This document shows, one piece after another, positions 44,371 to 54,437 of a DNA stretch of 64,000 nt. Both the position numbers and the translations under genes were made by a program. Each line of letters starts with the position of its first letter. Position 1 is the first letter of the stretch. The notes beneath the pieces are model-generated. The model was given only the letters and a program-made list of their open reading frames with translations, was not told the DNA's origin and ran no database searches. This DNA is from an uncultured Draconibacterium sp. (GTDB lineage: Bacteria; Bacteroidota; Bacteroidia; Bacteroidales; Prolixibacteraceae). The stretch is taken from NCBI RefSeq assembly GCF_963676815.1, contig NZ_OY781365.1, positions 5,738,501 through 5,802,500 of the forward strand. The letters run 5' to 3'.

Positions 44371-44407
44371 CGGATTTTCTATTGTATTAATCTCATAGCT
44401 AAAAGGT

Positions 44408-47400
44408 ATGCTAAATAAAATCATCAAATTTTTTCTTGAAAATAAGCTGGTTACGATAGTGGTTCTTATACTTCTTGTTAGTTGGGGAATCATAACTTCA
44501 CCGTTTGGATGGGACACCGGAGTTCTGCCAAAAGATCCGGTACCCGTTGACGCAATTCCTGACATTGGAGAAAACCAGCAAATTGTATTTACCCAATGGA
44601 TGGGACGGTCGCCGCAGGATATCGAGGATCAGATTTCTTATCCGTTAACAACTTACCTGCTGGGTATTCCGGGGGTTAAATCCATTCGTAGTTCGTCCAT
44701 ATTCGGTTTCTCCAGCATTTACATCATTTTTGATGAAGATATTGAGTTTTACTGGTCACGCTCGCGGATACTCGAAAAGCTGAATTCATTGCCGTCAGGC
44801 TTGTTACCTGATGGTGTTCAGCCCGCACTCGGTCCTGATGCAACAGCGCTTGGGCAAGTTTACTGGTACACCATTGAAGGGCGTGACAAAGACGGGAATC
44901 CGACCGGTGGTTGGGATTTACACGAAATCCGCACCGTGCAGGACTTTTTCGTGAAATACTCGTTGAATGCTGCTGAAGGAGTTTCAGAAGTCGCTTCCAT
45001 TGGAGGATTTGTGCAGGAATACCAGATCGATGTTAACCCGGATGCACTGAAAGCCTACAACATTCCATTGCATAAAGTGATGCAGGCCGTTCAGAAATCG
45101 AATCGTGATGTGGGGGCAAAAACCATTGAGATCAACCAGGCGGAATACCTCGTTCGCGGACTGGGTTACATTAAATCAACAGAAGACATTGAAAAAGCTG
45201 TTGTTGCCGTTCAGGACAATGTGCCGATCCGGGTAAAAGACATTGCGGTTGTCAGTCTTGGCCCTTCGACTCGTCGTGGCGCGCTTGATAAAGACGGCGC
45301 CGAAGTAGTTGGTGGTGTCGTTGTGGCTCGTTATGGCGCCAACCCGCTGGAAGTCATTAACAATGTAAAAGCTAGAATTGCTGAAATAGCACCCGGACTG
45401 CCCAAAAAGACTTTGGACAACGGTGTGGAAAGTCAGCTTACAATCGTTCCGTTTTACGATCGTTCAACACTGATTCATGAAACACTGGGAACGTTGGAAG
45501 AAGCGCTATCGCTCGAAATTCTGATCGCCATTTTAGTAGTGATTGTGATGGTGCTTAATCTGAGGGCTTCGTTCCTGATCTCTAGCTTGTTGCCCATTGC
45601 AGTGTTAATGGTTTTTATTGCCATGCGCTATTTCCATGTTGATGCAAATATTGTAGCACTTTCGGGAATCGCCATTGCTATTGGAACCATGGTCGACCTG
45701 GGAATTATTCTCTCCGAAAACATTATAAAACACATTGAAGAAGCGCCTCCGGGACAGAAACTGATTTCAACAGTATACGACGGTGCTGCTGAAGTAAGCT
45801 CGGCCATTTTAACAGCCGTATCAACTACCATTGTAAGTTTTATTCCGGTATTTACCATGCAGGCTGCCGAAGGAAAACTGTTTGGACCGCTTGCATTTAC
45901 CAAAACTTTTGCATTGGTATCTGCGCTAATTGTTTCGCTGATATTTTTGCCGGCTTTTGCACACTGGGTATTTGGAGCTAAAATCAAAAAGGAAAATATT
46001 GTACGATGGATAAACATCGCGATTATACCTGCCGGTATTATTGCTATTGTCGCCGGATATTCATGGGCCGGAGCCATCCTGATCGCCTTCGGTATTTCGG
46101 GATTACTCAATCAGATATATGGTGAAGAAGAGGTTAATACAACTGAAGATTCAAAAATCATCGCTTCACTGAAAAAATTTGGTCTGCTTGTTTTGAAACA
46201 CGCCAGTATCATTATTTCAGTTATTGCCGTGGTTTGGCTGCTGGCTAAATACTGGCTGCCACTGGGCGCTTCACGAACAATTGTTACCAACTTCATTTTT
46301 GTTGGGCTGCTGGTAGGAATTATTTTAGGAGCTTTTCTTTTGCTCGAACATTTCTACAAACGCATTTTAACCTGGTGCCTGAATCATAAAGTGGCATTTC
46401 TGCTCATTCCATCTTTCCTTATTCTTGTGGGAATCACTTCATGGATGGGCTTTAACAACCTCTTTGGTTTTGTTCCGAAAGGTTTCGATAAACTGGGATG
46501 GAATGTTCGTACCACCAAAGTTTGGTCGACACTGGCACATTCCTTCCCGGGAGTTGGTAAAGAATTTATGCCTTCGCTTGATGAAGGAAGCTTTTTGCTG
46601 ATGCCTACATCGATGCCGCACTCAGGTATGGCTTACAACCAAAAAGTGGTAGGTCAGCTCGATATGTTGTTGACCAACATTCCCGAAGTGGATTTGTCGG
46701 TTGGAAAAATGGGGCGTGTTGAATCGGCACTCGATCCGGCTCCTATTTCGATGTACGAAAACGTGATCAATTACAAACCGGAATACATGCTGAATGAAAA
46801 AGGTCACCGTGTGCGGTTTAAGGTAGATAAAGACAACAATTTTATACTGACGAACGGCGATAAACTCAACATCGAAGAAGCTTTACAGCGCGGAATTACA
46901 AGAGAAGATTTGATTCCGGATGATAAGGGAAATTTCTACCGCAACTGGCGCGATAAAATAAAATCGCCGGATGATATCTGGACTGAAATTGTGAATGTGA
47001 CTAAAATTCCCGGCGTGACTTCGGCACCAAAACTTCAGCCGATTGAAACCCGGCTGGTAATGTTGCAAACCGGAATGCGCGCTCCGATGGGAATTAAAGT
47101 GTACGGACCAGATTTAGCTACAATTGAAGATTTTGGAATAAAACTGGAGAACATCCTGAAAACAGTTCCTTCGGTTAAGGCACAGGCAGTTTTTGCCGAC
47201 CGCATTGTGGGAAAACCATACTTACTTTTCGATATCGACCGGGATAAAATATCTCGTTACGGATTGAATGTTGAAGATGTGCAGCAGACCATTGAAACGG
47301 CTGTTGGCGGAATGAAAATTACATCAACAGTAGAAGGTCGCGAACGATTCCCTGTTCGGGTACGTTACCCTCGCGAATTACGTGACGATCCTGAATCGCT

Positions 47401-48256
47401 TGGTAAAATACTGATGAAAACACCAACCGGCGCCCAGGTTCCACTGAATCAACTGGTACATATCAATTACCAGCGCGGTCCTCAGGCCATTAAAAGTGAA
47501 GAGACATTTCTTGTTGGTTATGTACTTTTCGATAAAAATGAAGGATTCTCGGAAGTTACCGTGGTAAACGATGCACAAAAAGTCATCCAGGATAAGATCG
47601 ATTCGGGAGAACTGACTGTTCCGGCCGGGATCACATATAAATTTTCCGGAAGCTACGAGAACCAGATCCGTGCCGAAAAACGGCTGTCGATCATTGTTCC
47701 GATTGTATTGGTCATCGTATTTCTGATTTTGTATTTTCAGTTTAAATCGGTCTCCACATCATTAATGGTGTTCTCAGGAATTGCAATGGCTTTCAGTGGA
47801 GGGTTCCTGATGATCTGGCTGTACGCACAAGGTTGGTTTATGGACTTTTCGGTGTTTGGCACCAATTTCCGCGATCTCTTCCAGATGCACACCATCAACC
47901 TGAGTGTCGCAGTGTGGGTCGGATTTATCGCCCTGTTTGGTATTGCCACCGACGACGGCGTGTTGATCGCCACTTACCTCGATCAGAGTTTCGAACGCAA
48001 TCGTCCAAAAAACTTAAGCGAAGTGCGGGCAGCAGTTGTTGAAGCCGGATTACGCAGAATTCGTCCGGCACTAATGACCGTAGGTACAACCATGATCGCT
48101 TTATTACCTGTACTTACTTCAACAGGGCGTGGTTCGGACATTATGATTCCGATGGCAATCCCTTCGTTTGGAGGAATGGCCGTGGCACTTATCAGCATTT
48201 TTGTAGTGCCGGTATTGTATAGCTTCAGGGAAGAACGAAAACTTAAAAAACAGTAA
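44408..48256 (+). CDS. cusA: CusA/CzcA family heavy-metal RND efflux pump, enlarged form
   Basis: 1282 residues against about 1045 for E. coli CusA. RND landmarks are intact: pore and porter domains (DIGENQQIVFTQWMGRSPQD), the helix-4 proton relay GTMVDLGIILSENI (Asp430, Glu437), EFMPSLDEGSFLLMPTSMPHSG with Met-rich binding segment, and a second membrane bundle (GIATDDGVLIATYLDQ). Two insertions stand out: about 150 residues with three or four extra hydrophobic helices after the sixth helix (about 522-670), and about 55 residues in the porter domain after ENVINYKPE. It pumps Cu+/Ag+ or a divalent metal with the adjacent TolC and CusB proteins (2 bp to the next gene). Confidence 0.95.
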   Translation: MLNKIIKFFLENKLVTIVVLILLVSWGIITSPFGWDTGVLPKDPVPVDAIPDIGENQQIVFTQWMGRSPQDIEDQISYPLTTYLLGIPGVKSIRSSSIFGFSSIYIIFDEDIEFYWSRSRILEKLNSLPSGLLPDGVQPALGPDATALGQVYWYTIEGRDKDGNPTGGWDLHEIRTVQDFFVKYSLNAAEGVSEVASIGGFVQEYQIDVNPDALKAYNIPLHKVMQAVQKSNRDVGAKTIEINQAEYLVRGLGYIKSTEDIEKAVVAVQDNVPIRVKDIAVVSLGPSTRRGALDKDGAEVVGGVVVARYGANPLEVINNVKARIAEIAPGLPKKTLDNGVESQLTIVPFYDRSTLIHETLGTLEEALSLEILIAILVVIVMVLNLRASFLISSLLPIAVLMVFIAMRYFHVDANIVALSGIAIAIGTMVDLGIILSENIIKHIEEAPPGQKLISTVYDGAAEVSSAILTAVSTTIVSFIPVFTMQAAEGKLFGPLAFTKTFALVSALIVSLIFLPAFAHWVFGAKIKKENIVRWINIAIIPAGIIAIVAGYSWAGAILIAFGISGLLNQIYGEEEVNTTEDSKIIASLKKFGLLVLKHASIIISVIAVVWLLAKYWLPLGASRTIVTNFIFVGLLVGIILGAFLLLEHFYKRILTWCLNHKVAFLLIPSFLILVGITSWMGFNNLFGFVPKGFDKLGWNVRTTKVWSTLAHSFPGVGKEFMPSLDEGSFLLMPTSMPHSGMAYNQKVVGQLDMLLTNIPEVDLSVGKMGRVESALDPAPISMYENVINYKPEYMLNEKGHRVRFKVDKDNNFILTNGDKLNIEEALQRGITREDLIPDDKGNFYRNWRDKIKSPDDIWTEIVNVTKIPGVTSAPKLQPIETRLVMLQTGMRAPMGIKVYGPDLATIEDFGIKLENILKTVPSVKAQAVFADRIVGKPYLLFDIDRDKISRYGLNVEDVQQTIETAVGGMKITSTVEGRERFPVRVRYPRELRDDPESLGKILMKTPTGAQVPLNQLVHINYQRGPQAIKSEETFLVGYVLFDKNEGFSEVTVVNDAQKVIQDKIDSGELTVPAGITYKFSGSYENQIRAEKRLSIIVPIVLVIVFLILYFQFKSVSTSLMVFSGIAMAFSGGFLMIWLYAQGWFMDFSVFGTNFRDLFQMHTINLSVAVWVGFIALFGIATDDGVLIATYLDQSFERNRPKNLSEVRAAVVEAGLRRIRPALMTVGTTMIALLPVLTSTGRGSDIMIPMAIPSFGGMAVALISIFVVPVLYSFREERKLKKQ

Positions 48257-48258
48257 GC

Positions 48259-49491
48259 ATGAAGATAACTATTATAATATTCATTTCAGTACTTCTCCTG
48301 GGCTTTTCAGCAAAAGCACAAACACTGGAAGATTACTTCCGGGAGGCAGCTGAAAATAATCCGGGGCTGCAGGCCCAATACAAAGATTTTGAAGCTGCTC
48401 TGCAAAAAGTGCCACAGGTAAGCTCGCTGCCCGATCCAACTTTTTCTTTTGGCTATTTTATTTCGCCGGTAGAAACGCGTGTAGGGCCGCAACGAGCAAA
48501 GTTTTCGCTTAGCCAGATGTTTCCATGGTTTGGAACACTGGCTGCAAAAGCCGATGCAGCATCGCTAAAAGCTGAAGCGAAATACCAGGCATTCCTGGAT
48601 GCACGAAACAGGCTTTATTACAGCGTTTCGGAAGCGTATTATCCCTTGATTGAGTTGAACCGGTTAAAAGCAATTGAACAGGAAAATATTGAAATCCTGC
48701 AATCGTATAAAAATATTGCCAACTCTAAATTTAAAAACGGAGTTTCGCCAATGACCGATGTTTTGCGGGTTGACATTATGCTGAAAGATGCGCAAACCAA
48801 CCTTGAAATTCTGAACAAAAAGGAAAAACCGCTGCGTGTTACTTTCAACAATCTGTTGAACAGAGATGAAAACCAAGCGGTGCTCGTTCAGGATTCACTG
48901 ACCATAGAATCGTTGCCCGAAAATTTCAGAAAAGATTCTTTACTGACGAACAATCCGATGCTGGCTGCAATTGATCTGAATCAGCAAGCCAGCGAAAAGA
49001 GTGAGTTGGCCGCGCAACGGCAGGGACTTCCATCATTCGGAGTTGGGCTGGATTATGCATTGGTTGGAAAACGCACCGACATGGACGTGGCAGACAACGG
49101 CAAAAATGCCTTTATGCCCATGGTTTCTGTGAGCGTTCCCATTTTCAGAAAGAAATACAGAGCAGCTGAAAAAGAAGCACAACTGATGCAGGAAAAGTAT
49201 TCCTTTCAAAAAGAGGAAACCATCAATTCGCTGACTTCCGGTTACGAATCCATTTGGTTTCAGCTACAACAGCAAAAAGATTTAATCGATCTGTATCAGG
49301 AGCAAATTCTTGAAACCGGGCAAACACTGAATCTCCTGTTTAGTGCCTACGGAAATTCGGGAAAAGACTTCGAGGAAGTGTTACGCATGCAGCAACAACT
49401 GCTTAAATACGAAAAAATGAAAGCCATGGCTGAAACCCAATATCAAACTGCTTTAGCAAAACTAAATTACATCACAGCAAAAACATACTAA
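48259..49491 (+). CDS. TolC family outer-membrane efflux protein (CusC-like)
   Basis: 410 residues with signal peptide (IIIFISVLLLGFSAKAQ) and the duplicated coiled-coil/beta architecture of TolC channels (LPDPTFSFGYFISPVETRVG, ERLIY-like helices, LLFSAYGNSGKDFEEVLRMQ). It provides the outer-membrane exit for the CusA pump. It lies 2 bp after the pump gene and overlaps the CusB start by one base. No N-terminal lipobox is visible, unlike CusC of E. coli. Confidence 0.93.
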   Translation: MKITIIIFISVLLLGFSAKAQTLEDYFREAAENNPGLQAQYKDFEAALQKVPQVSSLPDPTFSFGYFISPVETRVGPQRAKFSLSQMFPWFGTLAAKADAASLKAEAKYQAFLDARNRLYYSVSEAYYPLIELNRLKAIEQENIEILQSYKNIANSKFKNGVSPMTDVLRVDIMLKDAQTNLEILNKKEKPLRVTFNNLLNRDENQAVLVQDSLTIESLPENFRKDSLLTNNPMLAAIDLNQQASEKSELAAQRQGLPSFGVGLDYALVGKRTDMDVADNGKNAFMPMVSVSVPIFRKKYRAAEKEAQLMQEKYSFQKEETINSLTSGYESIWFQLQQQKDLIDLYQEQILETGQTLNLLFSAYGNSGKDFEEVLRMQQQLLKYEKMKAMAETQYQTALAKLNYITAKTY

Positions 49492-51275
49492 TGATGAATA
49501 CAAATAGAAAAACGATAACCGTAGTTCTGACAACACTGGCAATTGGCTTGTTGCTGGGGTGGTTGATATTTGGTGGATCAGAAAGCATAGCAACTGAAGA
49601 ACATCAGCATGAACACACTGCAGAAGAAGTGGCCGGAGAAACCATCTGGACCTGCTCGATGCACCCACAAATTCGACAAAACGAACCGGGTGACTGCCCT
49701 ATTTGCGGTATGGATTTAATTCCGCTGGAAGAAGAACAAAACAGTGAAATTGATCCGAATGCAGTAAGCATGTCGGCAACCGCTATGCAACTGGCCGATA
49801 TTCAAACGGCGGTTATAGGATCGGTAGAACCGGTAAAAGTGTTACGACTCGATGGTAAAATTCAGGAAGATGAACGTCTGATCTTTTCACAGTCGTCGCA
49901 TATTCCCGGCCGGATTGAAGATCTGAAAGTAAATTTTACAGGCGACTATGTTCAAAAAGGACAAGTGATCGCTTCGGTTTATTCACCCGATTTGGTTACC
50001 GCGCAGGAAGAGTTATTTGAAGCGCAAAAAATTAAGGCTACGCAACCACAACTTTTTGCGGCAGCCAAAGAAAAGCTTAAAAACTGGAAGCTGACCGATG
50101 AGCAGGTCAATCAGATTTTAAGCTCGGGAAAAACCATGGAAACGTTTAATGTTCTGGCAGAAGTATCGGGTTACGTCACCAAAAAAATGGTAAACACCGG
50201 CGATTATGTGCGAAGAGGGCAAACCATATACGAAGTGGCCGATTTTTCGCGCGTTTGGGTGCTCTTCGACGTTTACGAATCGGAGCTTTCATGGATCAAC
50301 AAAGGCGATAAAGTTTCGTTCACCATCGAATCACTTCCGGGGCAAAATTTTGAAGGAACGATCGATTACCTCGATCCGGTAATCAACCCGAAAACAAGAG
50401 TGGCCAAAGCGCGCGTTGTAAAATCCAATCCGGGATTAAAACTGAAACCCGAAATGTTCGTGTCCGGTAAAGTGGAGGCCAAACTGCCGCAAACCGATGC
50501 CCTTGTTGTGCCAAAAACAGCGGTTATGTGGACCGGAGAACGTTCGGTTGTATACGTAAAATCGGAAACTGACCAGGGCGTGTATTTTAACATGCGCGAG
50601 GTGGATCTCGGCCCTGCACTTGGCGAAAGTTACGTTATTGAGGATGGTCTTCAAAAAGGCGAAGAAATTGCCGTAAATGGCACATTCAGTATTGATGCGG
50701 CAGCTCAGCTGGCCGGCAAACCAAGTATGATGAGTCCCGAAGGAGGCACTGCACCGACGGCTCATAACCACGAAGGAATGGACATGAGTAATGAAGCACA
50801 AAATGCACCTGTTGAAGCCGTGGAAGTCGACCCTAAATTTGTAACGCAGCTTACAACATTTTACGAGGCTTACCTAAAGATGAATGAGGCTTTTATTGAA
50901 TCGGATGCAGCCAAAGTAAGTGCAGAAGCAAAAAATACGCTACAGTCCCTGAACAGTGTTGGAATGGAACTGCTAAAAGGCGAAACTCACATGGACTGGA
51001 TGGATCAGTTAAACGTTTTAAAACCGGCTTTGGAAACCATTAGCAACAGCAACGATCTTGATAAACAGCGACTGGAATACGCCACATTTAATCAGGCATG
51101 CTACAAAAGCCTTAAGATGTTTGGGCTCGATAACGAAACCACTTACTACCAGTTCTGCCCCATGGCCAACAACGACCAGGGTGCATTTTGGTTAAGCGGG
51201 ACCAAAGAGATTCGAAATCCATATTTTGGAGATATGATGATGAGTTGCGGGGAAACCCGGGATTCAATAAAATAA
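49491..51275 (+). CDS. cusB: CusB family periplasmic adaptor with metal-binding domain and DUF3347
   Basis: 594 residues. N-terminal anchor helix (VVLTTLAIGLLLGWLIF), His-rich segment (EEHQHEHT), a heavy-metal-binding domain with TCSMHPQIRQNEPGDCPICG (Cys55, Cys69, Cys72), then the HlyD barrel/hairpin (GRIEDLKVNFTGDYVQKGQ, TKKMVNTGDYVRRGQTIYEV), and after a His/Met linker (AHNHEGMDMS) a DUF3347 domain (about 440-594; YYQFCPMANNDQGAFWLSG). The adaptor links the RND pump and TolC; its extra domains probably gather periplasmic metal. The start is ATG 49491 or the next codon, 49494. Confidence 0.94.
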   Translation: MMNTNRKTITVVLTTLAIGLLLGWLIFGGSESIATEEHQHEHTAEEVAGETIWTCSMHPQIRQNEPGDCPICGMDLIPLEEEQNSEIDPNAVSMSATAMQLADIQTAVIGSVEPVKVLRLDGKIQEDERLIFSQSSHIPGRIEDLKVNFTGDYVQKGQVIASVYSPDLVTAQEELFEAQKIKATQPQLFAAAKEKLKNWKLTDEQVNQILSSGKTMETFNVLAEVSGYVTKKMVNTGDYVRRGQTIYEVADFSRVWVLFDVYESELSWINKGDKVSFTIESLPGQNFEGTIDYLDPVINPKTRVAKARVVKSNPGLKLKPEMFVSGKVEAKLPQTDALVVPKTAVMWTGERSVVYVKSETDQGVYFNMREVDLGPALGESYVIEDGLQKGEEIAVNGTFSIDAAAQLAGKPSMMSPEGGTAPTAHNHEGMDMSNEAQNAPVEAVEVDPKFVTQLTTFYEAYLKMNEAFIESDAAKVSAEAKNTLQSLNSVGMELLKGETHMDWMDQLNVLKPALETISNSNDLDKQRLEYATFNQACYKSLKMFGLDNETTYYQFCPMANNDQGAFWLSGTKEIRNPYFGDMMMSCGETRDSIK

Positions 51276-51308
51276 TATTCAATTTATTAACCATTAAAAT
51301 TTTATAAG

Positions 51309-51683
51309 ATGAAAACAAAAGTTTTGAGTTTAGTAGCCCTTTTTGTAATGGGCGCATTTACCGTTTTTGCAGGAAATAAAACGGAGAAAATTAAAGTTTA
51401 CGGAAACTGTGGAATGTGTGAAAGCCGCATCGAGAAAGCGGTTAACGCAGTTGACGGTGTTTCGAAGGCAGACTGGAATAAAGAAACCAAAATGCTGGAA
51501 GTGACATTCGACGATGCAAAAACCGACATTCACAAAGTGCACATGGCAGTTGCAGCTGTTGGGCATGATACCGATATGCACAAAGCCAAAGATGAAGTTT
51601 ACGACGAACTTCCTGGCTGCTGCAAATACGACCGTACAGCAGAATCCAAATCCGAGGAAGGACACGAGGGACATATGCATTAA
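51309..51683 (+). CDS. Secreted HMA-domain metal-binding protein
   Basis: 124 residues with signal peptide (LSLVALFVMGAFTVFAG) and one HMA domain with YGNCGMCESR (Cys34 and Cys37). The C-terminal tail has CC (GCCKYD) and ends in HEGHEGHMH-like residues, giving additional metal sites. It resembles periplasmic copper chaperones that feed CusB. It lies 33 bp after cusB and is closed by a terminator. Confidence 0.88.
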   Translation: MKTKVLSLVALFVMGAFTVFAGNKTEKIKVYGNCGMCESRIEKAVNAVDGVSKADWNKETKMLEVTFDDAKTDIHKVHMAVAAVGHDTDMHKAKDEVYDELPGCCKYDRTAESKSEEGHEGHMH

Positions 51684-51706
51684 TTTTTAATTGAGCTAGA
51701 AAGAGA

Positions 51707-51737
51707 GGGTTTCATGAGTATTTGAAACCCTTTTTTT
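51707..51737 (+). terminator. Terminator after the CusA operon
   Basis: GGGTTTCA and TGAAACCC with an 8-nt loop and seven T residues. Confidence 0.9.
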
Positions 51738-51885
51738 GTGATTAAAATTCGCAGGTTGTGGTAAAACTTCTACAAACAAATGTCAACTATTTTTCGTTTT
51801 CCTTCGTAAACAATACGCTTGCCCGACCTGTTAAAACTGGCATGATTTTATCGTAACAAAAACAACACACTTAAAAAGATTTATT

Positions 51886-52275
51886 ATGAAGTATTATATT
51901 GAAACAACCATTGAAACCGACTTTGATTCAGCAGTAGAAAAAGTAAAAGAAGAACTTAAAAAAGAAGGATTTGGAGTGCTAACCGAAATTGATATTCACA
52001 AAACACTAAAAGCCAAACTGGATGTAGATTTTAAACAGTATAAAATACTTGGTGCCTGTAATCCACCAAAAGCTTTTGAAGCTCTGAAAGCTGAAGATTA
52101 CATCGGGTTAATGCTTCCCTGTAATGTTGTCGTGCAAGAATCGTCGCATTCAAATAAAATCAATGTTTCGGCCATCGATCCGGTTGCTTCGATGATGGCT
52201 GTCAACAATGCTGCTATTGAACCAATTGCTCAAGAAATTAAAGAGAAACTTACAAAAGTTATCAGGCAATTATAA
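51886..52275 (+). CDS. DUF302 domain-containing protein
   Basis: 129 residues, no signal. The DUF302 pattern is clear: YIETTIETDFDSAVEKVKEELKKEGFGVLTEIDI, KILGACNPPKAFEAL, IGLMLPCNVVV and a closing helix. The function of DUF302 is unknown; members often lie beside metal-efflux and redox genes. The two cysteines in GACNPP and LPCNV are conserved features. It stands alone between the two metal-efflux operons. Confidence 0.9.
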   Translation: MKYYIETTIETDFDSAVEKVKEELKKEGFGVLTEIDIHKTLKAKLDVDFKQYKILGACNPPKAFEALKAEDYIGLMLPCNVVVQESSHSNKINVSAIDPVASMMAVNNAAIEPIAQEIKEKLTKVIRQL

Positions 52276-52321
52276 TTTTTGTTAAGTAGAGGCAAAAAGA
52301 AGCCTTTCTGCAACTTTTTAT

Positions 52322-52329
52322 TATTTTTG
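52322..52329 (+). promoter_or_regulatory. -7 box before the His-rich gene
   Basis: TATTTTTG, an exact consensus match, 33 bp before the TTG start. Confidence 0.55.
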
Positions 52330-52361
52330 CTTTCCTCGGATGAGAACTGAACGATTAGAGC

Positions 52362-52799
52362 TTGAAAAATACTATAAACCATATCGGAAGTTTTTTACTG
52401 ATTCTTGCAGGAGCAATTATCCTGTCGCATGCTTTTATTCCGCATCATTTGCACGATGGGCAGGCAGTTATCGAAACTTCCGCATATCAGTGTTCTTATC
52501 ATCATCATGAAACTGGTTCTCAAACAGCAAGTTGTACGCATGATCATTCCGAGAATAAAACTCATGATTGTGTACTTCACAACCTGCTGGTTATTCCGGG
52601 GAAGCAAATAAGAGCCGACCAGCCACTAATTCTTGACATGCTGCAAAACTCGTACTGTTCATTGTTGATAGCCGGCGTGTTTAATGCCGATTCAAATATT
52701 AGCGAAAACAACTGGCAGTACCACATTCAAGGAACCATTCCCCTACCCACAAACATTTACACTTCCACAAAAGGGCTTCGCGCACCTCCTGTAGTTTAA
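52362..52799 (+). CDS. His-rich small membrane/periplasmic protein
   Basis: 145 residues with one N-terminal hydrophobic helix (GSFLLILAGAIILSHAF) followed by HHLHDG, CSYHHHE and CTHDHSENKTHDC, a dense His/Cys cluster likely to bind metal. The C-terminal half is plain. An in-frame stop at 52356 rules out any upstream start, so the gene seems to begin with TTG at 52362. It lies 78 bp before the second efflux operon, for which it may be a metal buffer. It is possibly a DUF6769-type protein; function unknown. Confidence 0.75.
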   Translation: MKNTINHIGSFLLILAGAIILSHAFIPHHLHDGQAVIETSAYQCSYHHHETGSQTASCTHDHSENKTHDCVLHNLLVIPGKQIRADQPLILDMLQNSYCSLLIAGVFNADSNISENNWQYHIQGTIPLPTNIYTSTKGLRAPPVV

Positions 52800-52877
52800 T
52801 TTTCCACCCCAACACAATTCTGATTCTTTTGAATCCTTACCCTGGTTATTATTTGGAAAATTAAATAGCATTAAAAA

Positions 52878-54425
52878 ATGAAATTGAAATTTTTATGGGT
52901 GGCCACAATAGCTTTTTTATTGTTTTCATGCCATCAAAACTCAACCCATAATAGCGAAGCTGAACATGATCATGAACATGAGGCTGAAGCAGCAGAAAGT
53001 GAACACGAACACGAGAAAATCCAGTATACCGTTTACAGCAGCGATTTTGAATTATTTGCCGAAGCCGACGCAATGGTAACTGGCGAGCACGCTGTAGTAC
53101 TGGCACATTTCACTTCGCTTAAGGATTTTAAACCGCTCGAGAAATCGGCGAAAATTACGGCCAAACTTATTGTAAACGGTAAAACGATAACGGAAACATT
53201 GGATGAACCGCTTCAAAAAGGAATGTATAGTTTTGAACTGGAACCAACAACAGCCGGTGAAGGAAGCTTGCATTTTGATATCGAAACCGAAGGAAATTTT
53301 TATGAAATAGCCATTGCTGATGTGGATGTTTTTGCCAACGACGAAGAACTACACAGCCATCACGATAACGGAGATGAGCTATCGGCAGTAAATGCTACAG
53401 TTTTTACGAAAGCACAATCGTGGAAGATTGATTTTGCAACTGCTTTACCACAGGAACAAGAATTCGGTCCTGCCATTAAAACAGTGGCAAGAATAGAACC
53501 CGCCCGCGGCGAAGAAGAGATTATTGCTGCAAAAGCATCCGGTTTGGTATTGTTCTCCAACAACAATTTGGTTGAAGGAAAACAAGTGGCAAATGGAGAG
53601 AAACTGTTTACGATTTCTTCCAGCGAAATGGCAGAGAACAACTTTGCTGTACAACTGGCTGAAGCCAAAAGCAATTATGAAACCAGTAAAGCAAATTACG
53701 AGCGAAAATCAGAACTTGTAAAAGACCGTTTAGTTTCTGAGCAGGAGTTGTTGAATGCAAAAAACAAGTATGAAACCAGCAAAGCCGTTTACGAAAATCT
53801 TTCAAAGAACTTCAATGAATCAGGCCAGATGGTGAAAAGTAAAATGAGTGGTTTTGTGAAACAGATTTTCGTTAGCAACGGACAATATGTGGCTGCCGGC
53901 CAGCCTTTGGTGAGCATCACGCAAAACAACAAATTGTTGCTTACCGCGCAGGTTCAACAGAAATACCTCTCGTATTTGCCATCAATTAATACGGCCAACA
54001 TCACTACAATGCATGACAATAAAACATACACGTTGGAAGAATTGAACGGTAAAATTCTTTCGTATGGTAAGTCAGCAAGCAGTGATTCATACCTGTTTCC
54101 GGTGAGTCTTGAAATTGGAAATCATGCCGGTTTTGCTCCGGGAACTTTTGTTGAAGTATTTCTGAAAACAATGACCAATTCAAAAGCGATTACTGTTCCA
54201 AACAGCGCGTTACTTGAAGAACAGGGCATTTACTATGTTTTTGTTCAGATAACACCCGAAATGTTTGAAAAACGCGAGGTTAAAATCGCAGGAACGGATG
54301 GTTTACAAACTGAGGTAATTTCAGGATTAAATGCCGATGAGCGTATTGTAACGCAGGGTGCGATGCAGGTAAAACTGGCAAAATCAACCGGAGCTTTAGA
54401 TCCCCATGCCGGTCATGTTCACTAA
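52878..54425 (+). CDS. RND efflux periplasmic adaptor, lipoprotein with His/Glu-rich leader
   Basis: 515 residues. Lipobox LLFSC (Cys18), then a His/Glu-rich stretch (about 25-47, EAEHDHEHE) and a DHDNGDE-like acidic linker. A beta domain (60-160) precedes the HlyD/CzcB barrel and hairpin (VLFSNNNLVEGKQVANGEKL, MSGFVKQIFVSNGQYVAAG, QVQQKYLSYLPSI). It ends HAGHVH. The adaptor pairs with the RND pump 12 bp downstream. The leader suggests binding of Zn, Co, Ni or Cu. Confidence 0.92.
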   Translation: MKLKFLWVATIAFLLFSCHQNSTHNSEAEHDHEHEAEAAESEHEHEKIQYTVYSSDFELFAEADAMVTGEHAVVLAHFTSLKDFKPLEKSAKITAKLIVNGKTITETLDEPLQKGMYSFELEPTTAGEGSLHFDIETEGNFYEIAIADVDVFANDEELHSHHDNGDELSAVNATVFTKAQSWKIDFATALPQEQEFGPAIKTVARIEPARGEEEIIAAKASGLVLFSNNNLVEGKQVANGEKLFTISSSEMAENNFAVQLAEAKSNYETSKANYERKSELVKDRLVSEQELLNAKNKYETSKAVYENLSKNFNESGQMVKSKMSGFVKQIFVSNGQYVAAGQPLVSITQNNKLLLTAQVQQKYLSYLPSINTANITTMHDNKTYTLEELNGKILSYGKSASSDSYLFPVSLEIGNHAGFAPGTFVEVFLKTMTNSKAITVPNSALLEEQGIYYVFVQITPEMFEKREVKIAGTDGLQTEVISGLNADERIVTQGAMQVKLAKSTGALDPHAGHVH

Positions 54426-54437
54426 AAAACAGACATT

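Noticed and set aside
45628..46110. 160-codon minus-strand frame inside cusA
   Set aside because: Antisense shadow of membrane-helix codons; no family resemblance.
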